From positions 5,766,001 to 5,830,000 of the forward strand of contig JANVAS020000222.1 in NCBI GenBank assembly GCA_027563935.2: 64,000 bases of DNA, given 5' to 3'. The notes under the pieces are model-generated. The model was not told the origin of the DNA. It searched no databases and saw nothing but the letters and a program-made list of their open reading frames with translations. Each line of letters starts with the position of its first letter. The first letter of the stretch is position 1. The DNA is from Costus lasius (lineage: Eukaryota > Streptophyta > Magnoliopsida > Zingiberales > Costaceae). This document shows, one piece after another, positions 20,734 through 31,447 of this stretch. Both the position numbers and the translations under genes were made by a program.

Positions 20734-21946
20734 TCGATCCCAAGGGGTTTTTTTTTTAAAATTTATTTTTCCTGACTGGATCACATGATGGTTGTTGCAT
20801 CTGCTTGTTTATTTAGTCTTATGTGGGCTGCCCGTTTTTAATGTGTGCTGTGCTGGGGCCTGCGTGCCTGGATTATATGTTGTAAATTAATTTTCTTTAT
20901 GTGATCTGCGTATCACAATTTTAATTAATTTATAATGTGAAAGTGACCTGCGTGTCACTCTTGTCTAGATAGTTAAATTTGTAATTTAATTAGACAAGAG
21001 CACAATGCACACTTGGCAGAAGCGCATGCAGCAGTGGCTGGACTAGGTGGGAGGTCTAGGGTTCGACCCTAGGACCAGGCGCAAATTCCTGGTGGGCGCA
21101 CCAGAGCTGCAGTTGGCGCTTGGGCCCAGGTTTGGGCCAGATGAGCAGCAAAAGACCCATAAAGAGCAAGTGTAGACTTAAGTTAGGTTAAGGTCTCACT
21201 AGGGCTATGGGCTTTTACCACAAAAGACACATGCTTTCTTTTATTGCTTTATATTAGAATTGCATGAGTAAATTTATCTTCTGCTATCACCATAGGAATT
21301 GCATGATAGGCAAGAAGATAAAAGACCGTTAAAATCCAACGATTAAATATCAAGCTCGTAAGCCTTCTGACGCGAAACCTCACTGTTCTGATTATCGTTG
21401 GAGCCGTGTTGTACCCACTCAGTGGGCACGTCCATCTATCTTCAGACGGTGCGGGATTACACCTGTGTGTTACAGAGCAGGGATTTATCCCTTCTCGTTG
21501 CTCAGCATAGCACATGGTGGTCCAGGGAGTAGGTCGGGTCAGCTTGACCGTGTAGGCTACATATGTGGCGCATATGGTAGCACATGGAGGCAGCCATCTG
21601 TGGGGTCAGAGATTGTGTTGTACCAACTCAGTTGGCACAGTCTGCTGGACTGCCCAGATGAAGGGGAATCGCACGGGTTGGCGATCGGCAGGGACTGCCT
21701 ACCAGAAACTAGTGCTTGTACTCTCTGTGCATCTTATCTCGCCTGAGCGGGACGCGGAGACCAAGTATGAAATCTGGATCCCATCTCACTAAAAGAGTTC
21801 TACTCTTTCGGGCTGTTTTGCTGGATTTTTCACGCCTGATAAAATAGTGAGAAAAAGAATCTTTCTTAAGTCCTGATTGATTCTTATACATTGATACTGA
21901 CCTTGCTGTTCTTGCATTGTTGTAGATACCTGCAGCAACGAACACC

Positions 21947-24900
21947 ATGAACTTCAATGTGCGATCCCTACTGGAAAGAGAGAAGTTTGCTGGGCCGAAC
22001 TTCTCTGACTGGTTTGGACACCTTAAGATCGTTCTTAAGGCAGAGAGGAAACTGTATGTCCTCGAGACGGCGATACCGCCGCAGCCCGCTCCGAACGCCG
22101 CAAGGGCGGTTCGGGAAGCCTATGAAAAGCACGTCAATGATAGCATTGATGTCGCTTGCCTGATGTTAGCGTCTATGACGCCACCGCTGCAGCGTCAGCA
22201 TGAGGACATGTCGGCTAGAGACATGATTACAAACCTCAAGATGTTGTATGCTGCACAGGCGAGGACTGAACGCTATAATTTGACGAAGCTCTTCTTTCAG
22301 AGCAAACTGGCTGAAGGGAGCCCAGTGGGAGCTCACGTGCTCAAGATGATTGGGCACAAGGAGGCTCTAGAGAAACTGGGGCATACCATCAACCAGGAGC
22401 TTGCTATGGACATTATTCTGCAGTCTCTCCCGCCATCATTCGACGCGTTCATTATTAATTTTAATATGAACAAAATCGATTGTACTCCGGCAGAGCTGCT
22501 GAATATGCTCTTGACCACTGAGGAAACTCTGAAGGGTAAGCCTTCAACCTCTGTCTTGATGGTTCCTTCCAGGAACAAGAAGAAGGGGAAGAAGGGCAAG
22601 GCCCCGGTCAAGAATTACAGCAAGGCTCTGAAGCAGAAGGTGAAGCGGTCTAAGGAATACAGGTGTTTCCACTGTGGCCAGCTGGGTCACTGGAAAAAGG
22701 ACTGTAAAGCGCTCCAAGGAGATAAGAGGGGAAGCTTTGCTTCTGGCTCAGGTATATTCGTGACTGAGGTCATGTATTCTTCTTCTGTATCATGGGTGTT
22801 GGACACTGCATGTGGAGTTCACATTTGTTCAAATGTGCAGGAACTCAAGAGAAGAAGGCAGGTGGGACAGCATGAGGTGGACCTACGCGTTGGAAACGGG
22901 GCACGGGTTGCTGCTGTTGCTGTAGGAGACTACTTCATTACTTTACCATCTGGAATTGTATTGGAACTAAACAGTTGTTATTTTGTTCCCAGTATAACTA
23001 AAAATATTATCTCCATTCCTGCTCTTGTCAGGAAGGGGTTTTCCTTTGAATGCAATATTTCAAAGTGTGTTTTGTCATATGATAATATTGTTTATGCAAC
23101 TGGTTCAATTAATAATGGGTTATTCATGTTGGACATGGAAAGTTCTATACAGAATGTTGATATTAAGAAAGCCAAGTATGCTGATGACAGCACCTTGCTA
23201 TGGCATAGTCGTTTAGGCCATATTAACGAGAAACGCATTAAGCGGTTGCATGATCATGGACTGCTGGGATCATTCTCCTATAAGGAGATTGATACATGCA
23301 AAGCTTGTTTGATGGGTAAAATGACGAAGTCACCTTTTCCTAATAAAGGTCAAAGGGCTTCAGGTTTACTTGACCTCATACACAGTGATGTGTGTGGGCC
23401 ATTTAGTAAACATGCCAGAGGTGGCTATCAGTACTTCATTACATTTACTGATGATTTCAGTAGATATGGGTATGTCTATCTGATGAGACATAAGAGTGAA
23501 TCTTTTGACAAGTTCAAAGAGTTCAAGAATGAAGTACAAAATCAGCTAGGCCGTAATATCAAGGCACTTCGCTCAGATCGAGGTGGTGAATACCTAAGTC
23601 ATGCATTTACTGACTATCTAAAGGAGTGTGGGATTATCTCACAGCTCACTCCACCAGGAACACCGCAATGGAATGGTGTGTCCGAGAGGAGAAATAGAAC
23701 GTTACTTGATATGGTTCGTTCTATGATGAGTCAGGCTACTCTTCCATACTCCTTTTGGGGTTTTGCGCTGGAAACAGCTGCAAAGGTACTAAACCGAGTG
23801 CCATCCAAGGCAGTTTCAAAGACGCCATATGAGTTATGGTATGGGAAACAGCCGAGCTTGACATTTATCAGGATCTGGGGTTGCGAGGCTTATGTTAAAA
23901 AGCTCGCCTCTGGGAAACTAGAGAGCAGATCTGACAAATGTATCTTTGTCGGTTACCCTAAGGAAACTAAGGGTTATTATTTCTTCGATCCCAATGAGAA
24001 CAAGGTTTTTGTTGCTCGGACGGCCATATTTCTTGAGAAGGAGTTTCTTCTGCAAGAGGCCAGTGGGAGAGAAATAAAGCTGGATGAGAATCCAGAAGAA
24101 GGACAAAGTGATCAAGCACAGTTGGATGAGCCTGAGCCGGTAGAACAGGTTATTGAACAACCTGAGGCTCAGACATCACGGGAACCGCGAAGATCGGGTA
24201 GGATTCGTCGACAGCCTGAGCGCTATGACGGAGTCTACATCATTGACAATGATGAACCCCTTACTTATGCGGATGCGGTCAGTGGACCAGAGTCAGCGAG
24301 ATGGCTTGAGGCTATGCGCGCCGAGATGGACTCCATGTCAGATAACCAAGTCTGGGATTTGGTTGATCCGCCTCCGGGAGTTATCCCTATAGGCTGTAAA
24401 TGGATCTTCAAGAAGAAGATTGACATGGATGGTAACGTAGTTACCTATAAAGGCAGGCTAGTTGCGAAAGGTTTCAAACAAATATACGGGATAGATTATG
24501 ATGAAACTTTCTCACCTGTAGCCATGTTTAAGTCTATTCGGATTCTTTTCGCGATAGCTGCATATTATGATTATGAGATTTGGCAGATGGATGTGAAAAC
24601 AGCTTTCCTTAATGGAAATCTGGATGAGGATGTGTATATGACACAACCAGAAGGTTTCACTAATCCAGCAGATCGTCATAAAATATGCAAGTTAAAGAAG
24701 TCCATTTATGGACTTAAACAAGCATCAAGAAGCTGGAATATTCGTTTTGATGAATCAGTTACTGAATTTGGTATCATCAAGAACGAGGATGACCCGTGTG
24801 TATATAAGAGGTTTAGTGGGAGCGTGATTACTTTCCTAGTCCTCTACGTCGATGATATCTTGATCATTGGAAACGACATTCCTGAAATGCATGCTGTTAA

Positions 24901-25786
24901 GGCATGGCTGAGGAAATGTTTCCAGATGAAAGATCTAGGAGAAGCAGCCTATGTGTTAGGTGTGAAGATCTACAGGGATAGATCTAAGAGGCTTCTCGGG
25001 CTGTGCCAGAGTACTTACATCGATAAGGTCCTGGAGAGATTTCACTTAGAGAATTCTAAGCGAGGATATCTTCCAGTCAGACATGGTCTGAATCTTTCTA
25101 AGAGTCAGTGTCCACAAACACAGACTGAGAAAGATGAAATGAACAATACGCCTTATGCTTCGGCTATTGGTTCTATAATGTATGCGATGTTGTGTACTCG
25201 CCCAGACGTTGCTTACGGGTTAAGCGTAACCAGTCGTTACCAGAGTAATCCAGGTATGGCGCACTGGATTGCAGTCAAGAACATTTTAAAATATCTGCGG
25301 AGGACCAAAGATATGTTCTTGATATATGGTGGTCAGGAAGAACTCAGTATTGAAGGATATACTGACGCTTCGTTCCAGTCTGACCAGGATGATTTCCGAT
25401 CGCAATCAGGCTATGTTTTTAGCTTGAATGGAGGTGCAGTGGTGTGGAAAAGTTTCAAACAGTCAACTGTTGCTGATTCCACAACAGAAGCCGAGTATGT
25501 TGCAGCCTCGGAAGCATCCAAGGAGGCAGTGTGGATTCGTAAGTTCGTGAGAGAACTTGGTGTCGTTCCTTCGTGTGCAGATCCTTTGGTTATCTTCTGT
25601 GATAACACTGGAGCAATCGCACAGGCAAAGGAACCACGGTCGCACCAGAAGTCCAAGCACATACAGAGACGGTTTCATTTGATCAGGGAGATCATAGATC
25701 GTGGCGAGATCAAAGTATGCAAGGTTCATACAGATGACAATCTGGCAGACCCCGCTTACCAAGCCTCTGGCGCAGCAGAAGCATGA
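21947..25786 (+). CDS. gag-pol: Ang3 gag-pol polyprotein, nearly intact
   Basis: This is a single 1279-codon frame. Gag covers roughly residues 1-230, with a zinc knuckle CFHCGQLGHWKKDC at 240-253. The protease site is LDTACG with Asp at 286, where Ala replaces the Gly of the usual triad. Integrase has the zinc-binding motif starting at His420 and the catalytic residues Asp481, Asp544 and Glu580, with 35 residues between the last two as expected. RT follows with YVDD at 967-970. RNase H has Asp1140, Glu1181 and Asp1219. It would make particles, cleave itself, copy the RNA and insert the DNA. An extra C in the run at 25750-25753 shifts the last dozen codons and removes the normal end; the catalytic residues are upstream of it. 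The start is the conserved ATG shared by all copies; an LTR-encoded start by splicing is possible. Confidence 0.92.
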   Translation: MNFNVRSLLEREKFAGPNFSDWFGHLKIVLKAERKLYVLETAIPPQPAPNAARAVREAYEKHVNDSIDVACLMLASMTPPLQRQHEDMSARDMITNLKMLYAAQARTERYNLTKLFFQSKLAEGSPVGAHVLKMIGHKEALEKLGHTINQELAMDIILQSLPPSFDAFIINFNMNKIDCTPAELLNMLLTTEETLKGKPSTSVLMVPSRNKKKGKKGKAPVKNYSKALKQKVKRSKEYRCFHCGQLGHWKKDCKALQGDKRGSFASGSGIFVTEVMYSSSVSWVLDTACGVHICSNVQELKRRRQVGQHEVDLRVGNGARVAAVAVGDYFITLPSGIVLELNSCYFVPSITKNIISIPALVRKGFSFECNISKCVLSYDNIVYATGSINNGLFMLDMESSIQNVDIKKAKYADDSTLLWHSRLGHINEKRIKRLHDHGLLGSFSYKEIDTCKACLMGKMTKSPFPNKGQRASGLLDLIHSDVCGPFSKHARGGYQYFITFTDDFSRYGYVYLMRHKSESFDKFKEFKNEVQNQLGRNIKALRSDRGGEYLSHAFTDYLKECGIISQLTPPGTPQWNGVSERRNRTLLDMVRSMMSQATLPYSFWGFALETAAKVLNRVPSKAVSKTPYELWYGKQPSLTFIRIWGCEAYVKKLASGKLESRSDKCIFVGYPKETKGYYFFDPNENKVFVARTAIFLEKEFLLQEASGREIKLDENPEEGQSDQAQLDEPEPVEQVIEQPEAQTSREPRRSGRIRRQPERYDGVYIIDNDEPLTYADAVSGPESARWLEAMRAEMDSMSDNQVWDLVDPPPGVIPIGCKWIFKKKIDMDGNVVTYKGRLVAKGFKQIYGIDYDETFSPVAMFKSIRILFAIAAYYDYEIWQMDVKTAFLNGNLDEDVYMTQPEGFTNPADRHKICKLKKSIYGLKQASRSWNIRFDESVTEFGIIKNEDDPCVYKRFSGSVITFLVLYVDDILIIGNDIPEMHAVKAWLRKCFQMKDLGEAAYVLGVKIYRDRSKRLLGLCQSTYIDKVLERFHLENSKRGYLPVRHGLNLSKSQCPQTQTEKDEMNNTPYASAIGSIMYAMLCTRPDVAYGLSVTSRYQSNPGMAHWIAVKNILKYLRRTKDMFLIYGGQEELSIEGYTDASFQSDQDDFRSQSGYVFSLNGGAVVWKSFKQSTVADSTTEAEYVAASEASKEAVWIRKFVRELGVVPSCADPLVIFCDNTGAIAQAKEPRSHQKSKHIQRRFHLIREIIDRGEIKVCKVHTDDNLADPAYQASGAAEA

Positions 25787-25838
25787 GAAGCACTGTAATA
25801 ATATGGGTTTGAGATTTCTCAACCATTAGATTAAGTGC

Positions 25839-25849
25839 AAGTGGGAGAT
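25839..25849 (+). other. Ang3 polypurine tract
   Basis: AAGTGGGAGAT directly abuts the 3' LTR, as in Ang1 and Ang2. Confidence 0.88.
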
Positions 25850-27534
25850 TGTTGGGGTATGCCCTTAAGGCTAATGTTTGAGGCCTATGGGAATGTAACA
25901 AGTATCATGTAATAAACTCTATGTGTTTATAAAGGCATGGTTGTTATTCAGTTAGCTACATTGTCTGCTGCAATATATGTTCTTCTGAATAATGTCTCAA
26001 AGCTGTTCAGCTGGGCTGACATGCTATTATGTCCTTAGTCGATATATCTTGGTAAACATGAGACAGCCTCGATATGGTTAAGACTAATATGTGTTCTAAT
26101 CTTATAGGATGCTTCGAGCATGGAATAAGATGTAGACTCATGGGTACATGGGATGTACTGGACAGACCCTACTAGGATGTTCAATTGTTTGTCACAATGT
26201 GAATATTCCTTGATTAAGACAAGTGGCACATTTCCTCTGACTTGAGATCACTTGTGTTTTCTAAATGATGATTGTCATTGTTTTGAGGTAGTTCAATATC
26301 ATTTGAAACATAATGATTATAGACTATCTTGGATGGTGAGCTTGAATCAGGTTAGAGCACTAGTGATAGACATAGGATTGCCGTCTCCTTGTTTAAGGAG
26401 TGTGATGTTCTAAAGGGGCCCCCTGGATGAGATGATTGAGAGAGTGTATGGCCATACCCAGGTGACAGTGCTCATCTGTTCTAATCATGCTCATTATATT
26501 GGAGTTACGAGCTTGACAGGCTTGTCCAATAAGAACATCCAGTGGCAAAGGAAATATGTATGCTTTGTGAATTGATTCACACTTGTGCTGTTTTTGGGTG
26601 AAGTCTTGGAAGACTCTTTCCTTGATATCGGGAGACAGTGATGTGTTGCTAGATACCCCTCACTGGTTGTGATAATGTAAATTATCGTTACCGATGTTTT
26701 AAGGAAACCCTCAGGGTCGCACAATTGATGATATGGCTTACTTAAGTCAGATCGTGTGGACTGAATTGTTTCGGGTTCAGTTTAAAGGGATTTAATCTCT
26801 GATTGTGAGTGAGATCTGGTCTGATCATGTTTGATTGATTAGGGCTTGAGATCGGTAAGCTTCGATCGAGAGAAGAGATGCTAGATCGGTCAGATCAGGA
26901 GCATCATAGAGATCAACGGCTAGATCTGGAACCTTAGGGTTTTAATATGATCTAGGCCATGTCGTTTGGTTTATTTGGTAATTGAACCAAAATTAAATTA
27001 AACCAAAATGGTTCAAGCATTGGCGACAAGTTCACTTGGCGTGAACATGTTGGGCGGTTAGTGGTGCTATTTTTAGCAACCATGATCTCCACTTGGAGAC
27101 ACTCACGTTCGAAAGAGAGTGCTCTCTCTATTCTCGCCACTTGAACACATTCCTCTTGTTTTTTCCGTGGGTGACGACGCCTTGGATTTGGAGGAGAAAT
27201 CGGCAAAGAAAAGATCTCTTCATCCCTTTCTCATTTTCGATCAAAGACTTCTTTGGATCTTGCTAGCACAAGGATCGCAAAGAGGAGTAGGCGACATCAA
27301 CTGTGTGCGTCACCTCTGGAGAAGATCTGCTTTGATCTTTGCTTCCTAGGCGCCATTCGAAATGGCTATGGTATGAGTTTTATCTCTTACATGCAATCGT
27401 TTCCATTTGGTTGATCATATCACATGAACCGATTCTTGAAACCCTAATCCGCTGCCCAAAAATTTTATGCGCCACTGCCTAGGGTTTTCGCTCCCCCTAG
27501 AAGGGGACCCCCCTTAGTTTAAGGGGTACTTTCA
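25850..27534 (+). repeat. Ang3 3' LTR
   Basis: This is 1685 bp and practically identical to 18401-20085. It is followed by TSD TCCTG, and the Ang2 leader resumes with CAGCAACGAACACC before the gag ATG. Confidence 0.94.
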
Positions 27535-27553
27535 TCCTGCAGCAACGAACACC

Positions 27554-30500
27554 ATGAGCTTCAATGTGCGATCCCTACTGGAAAGGGAGAAGTTTGCTGG
27601 GCCAAACTTCTCAGACTGGTTCGGACACCTTAAGATTGTTCTTAAGGCAGAGAGGAAACTGTATGTCCTCGAGACGGCTGTGCCGCCTCAACCCGCTGCG
27701 AACGCCGCAAGGGCGGTTCGTGATGCTTATGAAAAGCACGTCAATGATAGCATTGATGTCGCTTGCCTGATGCTAGCGTCTATGACGCCACCGCTGCAGC
27801 GTCAGCATGAGGATATGTCGGCTATAGAAATTATAGCGAACCTCAAGATGCTGTATGCTGCACAGGCGAGGACAGAACGCTATAATCTGACAAAGCTTTT
27901 CTTTCAGAGCAAACTGGCTGAAGGGAGCCCAGTGGGAGCTCACGTGCTCAAGATGATTGGGCACAAGGAGGCTCTGGAGAAACTGGGGCATACCATCAAC
28001 CAGGAGCTTGCTGTAGACATTATTCTGCAGTCTCTTCCGCCTTCTTTCGATGCGTTCATCATTAATTTTAATATGAACAAGATCGATTGTACTCCGGCAG
28101 AGCTGCTGAATATGCTCTTGACAACTGAGGAGACTCTGAAGGGAAAGCCTTCAACCTCTGTCTTAATGGTTCCTTCTAGGAACAAGAAGAAGGGGAAGAA
28201 GGGCAAGGCCCCTGTCAAGAGTTACAGCAAGGCTCTGAAACAGAAGGTAAAGCGGTCCAAGGACAACAGGTGTTTCCACTGTGGCCAGCTGGGTCACTGG
28301 AAAAAGGACTGTAAAGCGCTCCAAGGAGATAAGAGGGGAAGCATCGCTTCTGGCTCAGGTATATATGTGACTGAGGTCATGTTATCTTCTTCTTCTATGT
28401 CATGGGTGTTGGACACTGCATGTGGAGTTCACATTTGTTCAAATGTGACTGAGGTCATACAGGACACTGCATGAGGTAGACCTACGCGTTGGAAACGGGG
28501 CACGGGTTGCTGCTGTTGCTGTAGGAGACTATTTCATTTCTTTACCATCTGGCATTGTATTGGAATTAAACAATTGTTATTTTGTACCCAGTATAACCAA
28601 GAATATTATCTCTATTCCTGCTCTTGTCAGGAAAGGATTTGCCTTTGAATGCAATATTTCAAAGTGTGTTTTATCTTTAGATAATATTGTTTATGCAACT
28701 GGTTCAATTAACAATGGGTTATTCATGTTGGACATGGAATATTCTATACAAAACATTGATAATAAGAAAGCCAAGTATGCTGAAGACAGCACCTTGTTAT
28801 GGCATAGTCGTTTAGGCCATATCAACAAGAAGCGCATTAAGCGGTTGCATGATCATGGACTGCTGGGATCATTCTCCTATGAGGAGATTGATACATGCAA
28901 AGCTTGTTTAATGGGTAAAATGACGAAGTCACCTTTTCCTAACAAAGGTCAAAGGGCTTCAGGTTTACTTGACCTTATACACAGTGATGTGTGTGGGCCA
29001 TTTAGTAAACATGCCAGAGGTGGCTATCAGTACTTCATTACATTTACTGATGATTTCAGTAGATATGGTTATGTCTATCTAATGAGACATAAGAGTGAAT
29101 CCTTTGACAAGTTCAAAGAGTTCAAGAATGAAGTACAGAATCAGCTAGGCCGAAATATCAAGGCACTTCGTTCTGATCGAGGTGGAGAATACCTGAGTCA
29201 TGCGTTTACTGACTATCTGAAGGAGTGTGGGATTATCTCACAGCTCACTCCGCCAGGAACACCGCAATGGAATGGTGTGTCCGAGAGGAGAAATAGAACG
29301 TTACTTGATATGGTTCGTTCTATGATGAGTCAGGCTACTCTTCCATATTCCTTTTGGGGATTTGCACTGGAAACAGCTGCAAAGGTACTAAACCGAGTGC
29401 CATCCAAGGCCGTTTCAAAGACTCCATATGAGTTATGGTATGGGAAACAGCCGAGCTTGACATTTATCAGGATCTGGGGTTGCGAGGCTTATGTCAAAAA
29501 GCTCGCCTCTGGGAAACTAGAGAGCAGATCTGAGAAATGTATCTTTGTCGGTTACCCTAAGGAAACTAAGGGTTATTATTTCTTCGATCCCAAAGAGAAC
29601 AAAGTATTTGTTGCTCGGACGGCCATATTTCTTGAGAAGGAGTTTCTTCTGCAAGAGGCCAGTGGGAGAGAAATAAAGCTGGATGAGAATCCAGAGGAAG
29701 GACAAAGTAGTCAAGCACAGTTGGATGAGCCTGAGCCGGTAGATCAGGTCATTGAACAACTTGAGGCTCAGATATCACGGGAACCGCGAAGATCGGGAAG
29801 GATCCGTCGTCAGCCTGAGCGCTATGACGGAGTCTACAAAATTGATAATGATGAACCCCTTACTTATGCGGATGTGGTCAGTGGACCGGAGTCAGCTAGA
29901 TGGCTTGAAGCTATGCGAGCCGAGATGGACTCCATGTCAGATAACCAAGTCTGGGATTTGGTTGATCCGCCTCCGGGAGTAATCCCTATAGGCTGTAAAT
30001 GGATCTTCAAAAAGAAGATTGACATGGATGGTAACGTGGTTACCTATAAAGGCAGGCTAGTTGCGAAAGGTTTCAAACAAATCTACGGGATAGATTATGA
30101 TGAAACTTTCTCTCCTGTAGCCATGTTTAAGTCTATTCGGATTCTTTTCGCGATAGCTGCATATTACGATTATGAGATATGGCAGATGGATGTGAAAACA
30201 GCTTTCCTTAATGGAAATCTGGATGAGGATGTGTATATGACACAACCTGAAGGTTTCACTAATCCATCAAATCGTCATAAAATATGCAAACTAAAGAAGT
30301 CCATTTATGGACTGAAACAAGCATCTAGAAGCTGGAATATTCGTTTTGATGAATCAATCTCTGAGTTTGGTTTCATCAAGAACGAAGATGACCCGTGTGT
30401 ATATAAGAGGTTTAGTGGGAGCATGATTACATTCCTAGTCCTCTACGTCGATGACATCTTGATCATTGGAAACGATATTCCAGAAATGCATGCGGTTAAG

Positions 30501-31427
30501 GCATGGCTAAGGAAATGTTTCCAGATGAAAGATCTAGGAGAAGCAGCCTATGTATTAGGTGTGAAGATCTACAGGGATAGATCTAAGAGGCTTCTCGGGC
30601 TGTGCCAGAGTACTTACATCGATAAGGTCCTGGAAAGATTCCATTTAGAGAAATCTAAAAGGGGATATCTTCCAGTCAGACATGGTCTGAATCTTTCGAA
30701 GAGTCAGTGTCCACAAACACAGACTGAGAAAGATGAAATGGACAATACGCCTTATGCTTCGGCTATTGGGTCCATTATGTATGCGATGTTGTGTACTCGC
30801 CCAGACGTCGCTTACGGGTTAAGCGTGACCAGTCGTTTCCAAAGTAATCCAGGACAGGCACACTGGATTGCAGTCAAGAACATCTTAAAATATCTGCGGA
30901 GGACCAAAGATATGTTCTTGATATATGGTGGTCAGGAAGAACTCAGTATAGAAGGATATACTGACGCTTCGTTCCAGTCGGACCAGGATGATTTCCGATC
31001 GCAATCAGGCTATGTTTTTAGCTTGAATGGTGGAGCAGTGGTGTGGAAGAGTTTCAAACAGTCAACTGTTGCTGATTCCACAACAGAAGCCGAGTATGTT
31101 GCAGCCTCGGAAGCATCCAAGGAGGCAGTGTGGATTCGTAAGTTCGTGAGAGAACTTGGTGTTGTTCCTTCGAGTGTCGATCCTTTGGTTATCTTCTGTG
31201 ATAACACTGGAGCCATCGCACAAGCAAAGGAACCACGGTCGCACCAGAAGTCCAAGCACATACAGAGATGGTTTCACTTGATCCGGGAGATCATAGATCG
31301 TGGCGAGATCAAAATATGCAAGGTTCATACAGACGACAATCTGGCTGACCCGCTTACCAAGCCTCTGGCGCAGCAGAAGCATGAGAAGCACTGTAATAAC
31401 ATGGGTTTGAGATTTCTCAACCATTAG
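27554..31427 (+). pseudogene. gag-pol: Ang2 gag-pol polyprotein with a patchwork frameshift
   Basis: Gag, the zinc knuckle (CFHCGQLGHWKKDC) and the protease site (LDTACG) read openly from 27554 to about 28446. Then 34 bases present in the sister copies are replaced by 23 other bases, which shifts the frame and gives a stop at 28472-28474. The second part is open from about 28475 to 31427 and contains integrase (HSRLGH, CKAC, SDRGGEY, SERRNR), RT (YVDD) and RNase H, ending as in Ang1. The inserted bases appear copied from nearby upstream sequence (see findings). In RNase H, KHIQRWF replaces KHIQRRF of the other copies. The upstream leader is split by Ang3. No functional full-length product is expected. 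Confidence 0.9.
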
Positions 31428-31436
31428 ATTAAGTGC

Positions 31437-31447
31437 AAGTGGGAGAT
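31437..31447 (+). other. Ang2 polypurine tract
   Basis: AAGTGGGAGAT lies directly before the 3' LTR. Confidence 0.88.

Larger units (their letters stand above)
20086..21946 (+). other. Ang3 leader
   Basis: This is a 1861-bp untranslated leader with a tRNA-like module (about 21020-21088), paired hairpins (about 21409 and 21618), a homopolymer A run at 20713-20733 not found in the other copies, and an acceptor-like TAG at 21923-21925, 21 bases before the gag ATG. Confidence 0.7.
18401..27534 (+). mobile_element. Ang3: youngest Angela element, nested in the Ang2 leader
   Basis: TSD TCCTG is at 18396-18400 and 27535-27539. Both LTRs are 1685 bp and I find only about two differences (near 18975/26424 and 19697/27146), so the insertion is very recent. 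The total length is 9134 bp. The gag-pol frame is open for 1279 codons and is altered only at its last 3 percent. Among the copies here it is the closest to an autonomous element. Confidence 0.95.
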
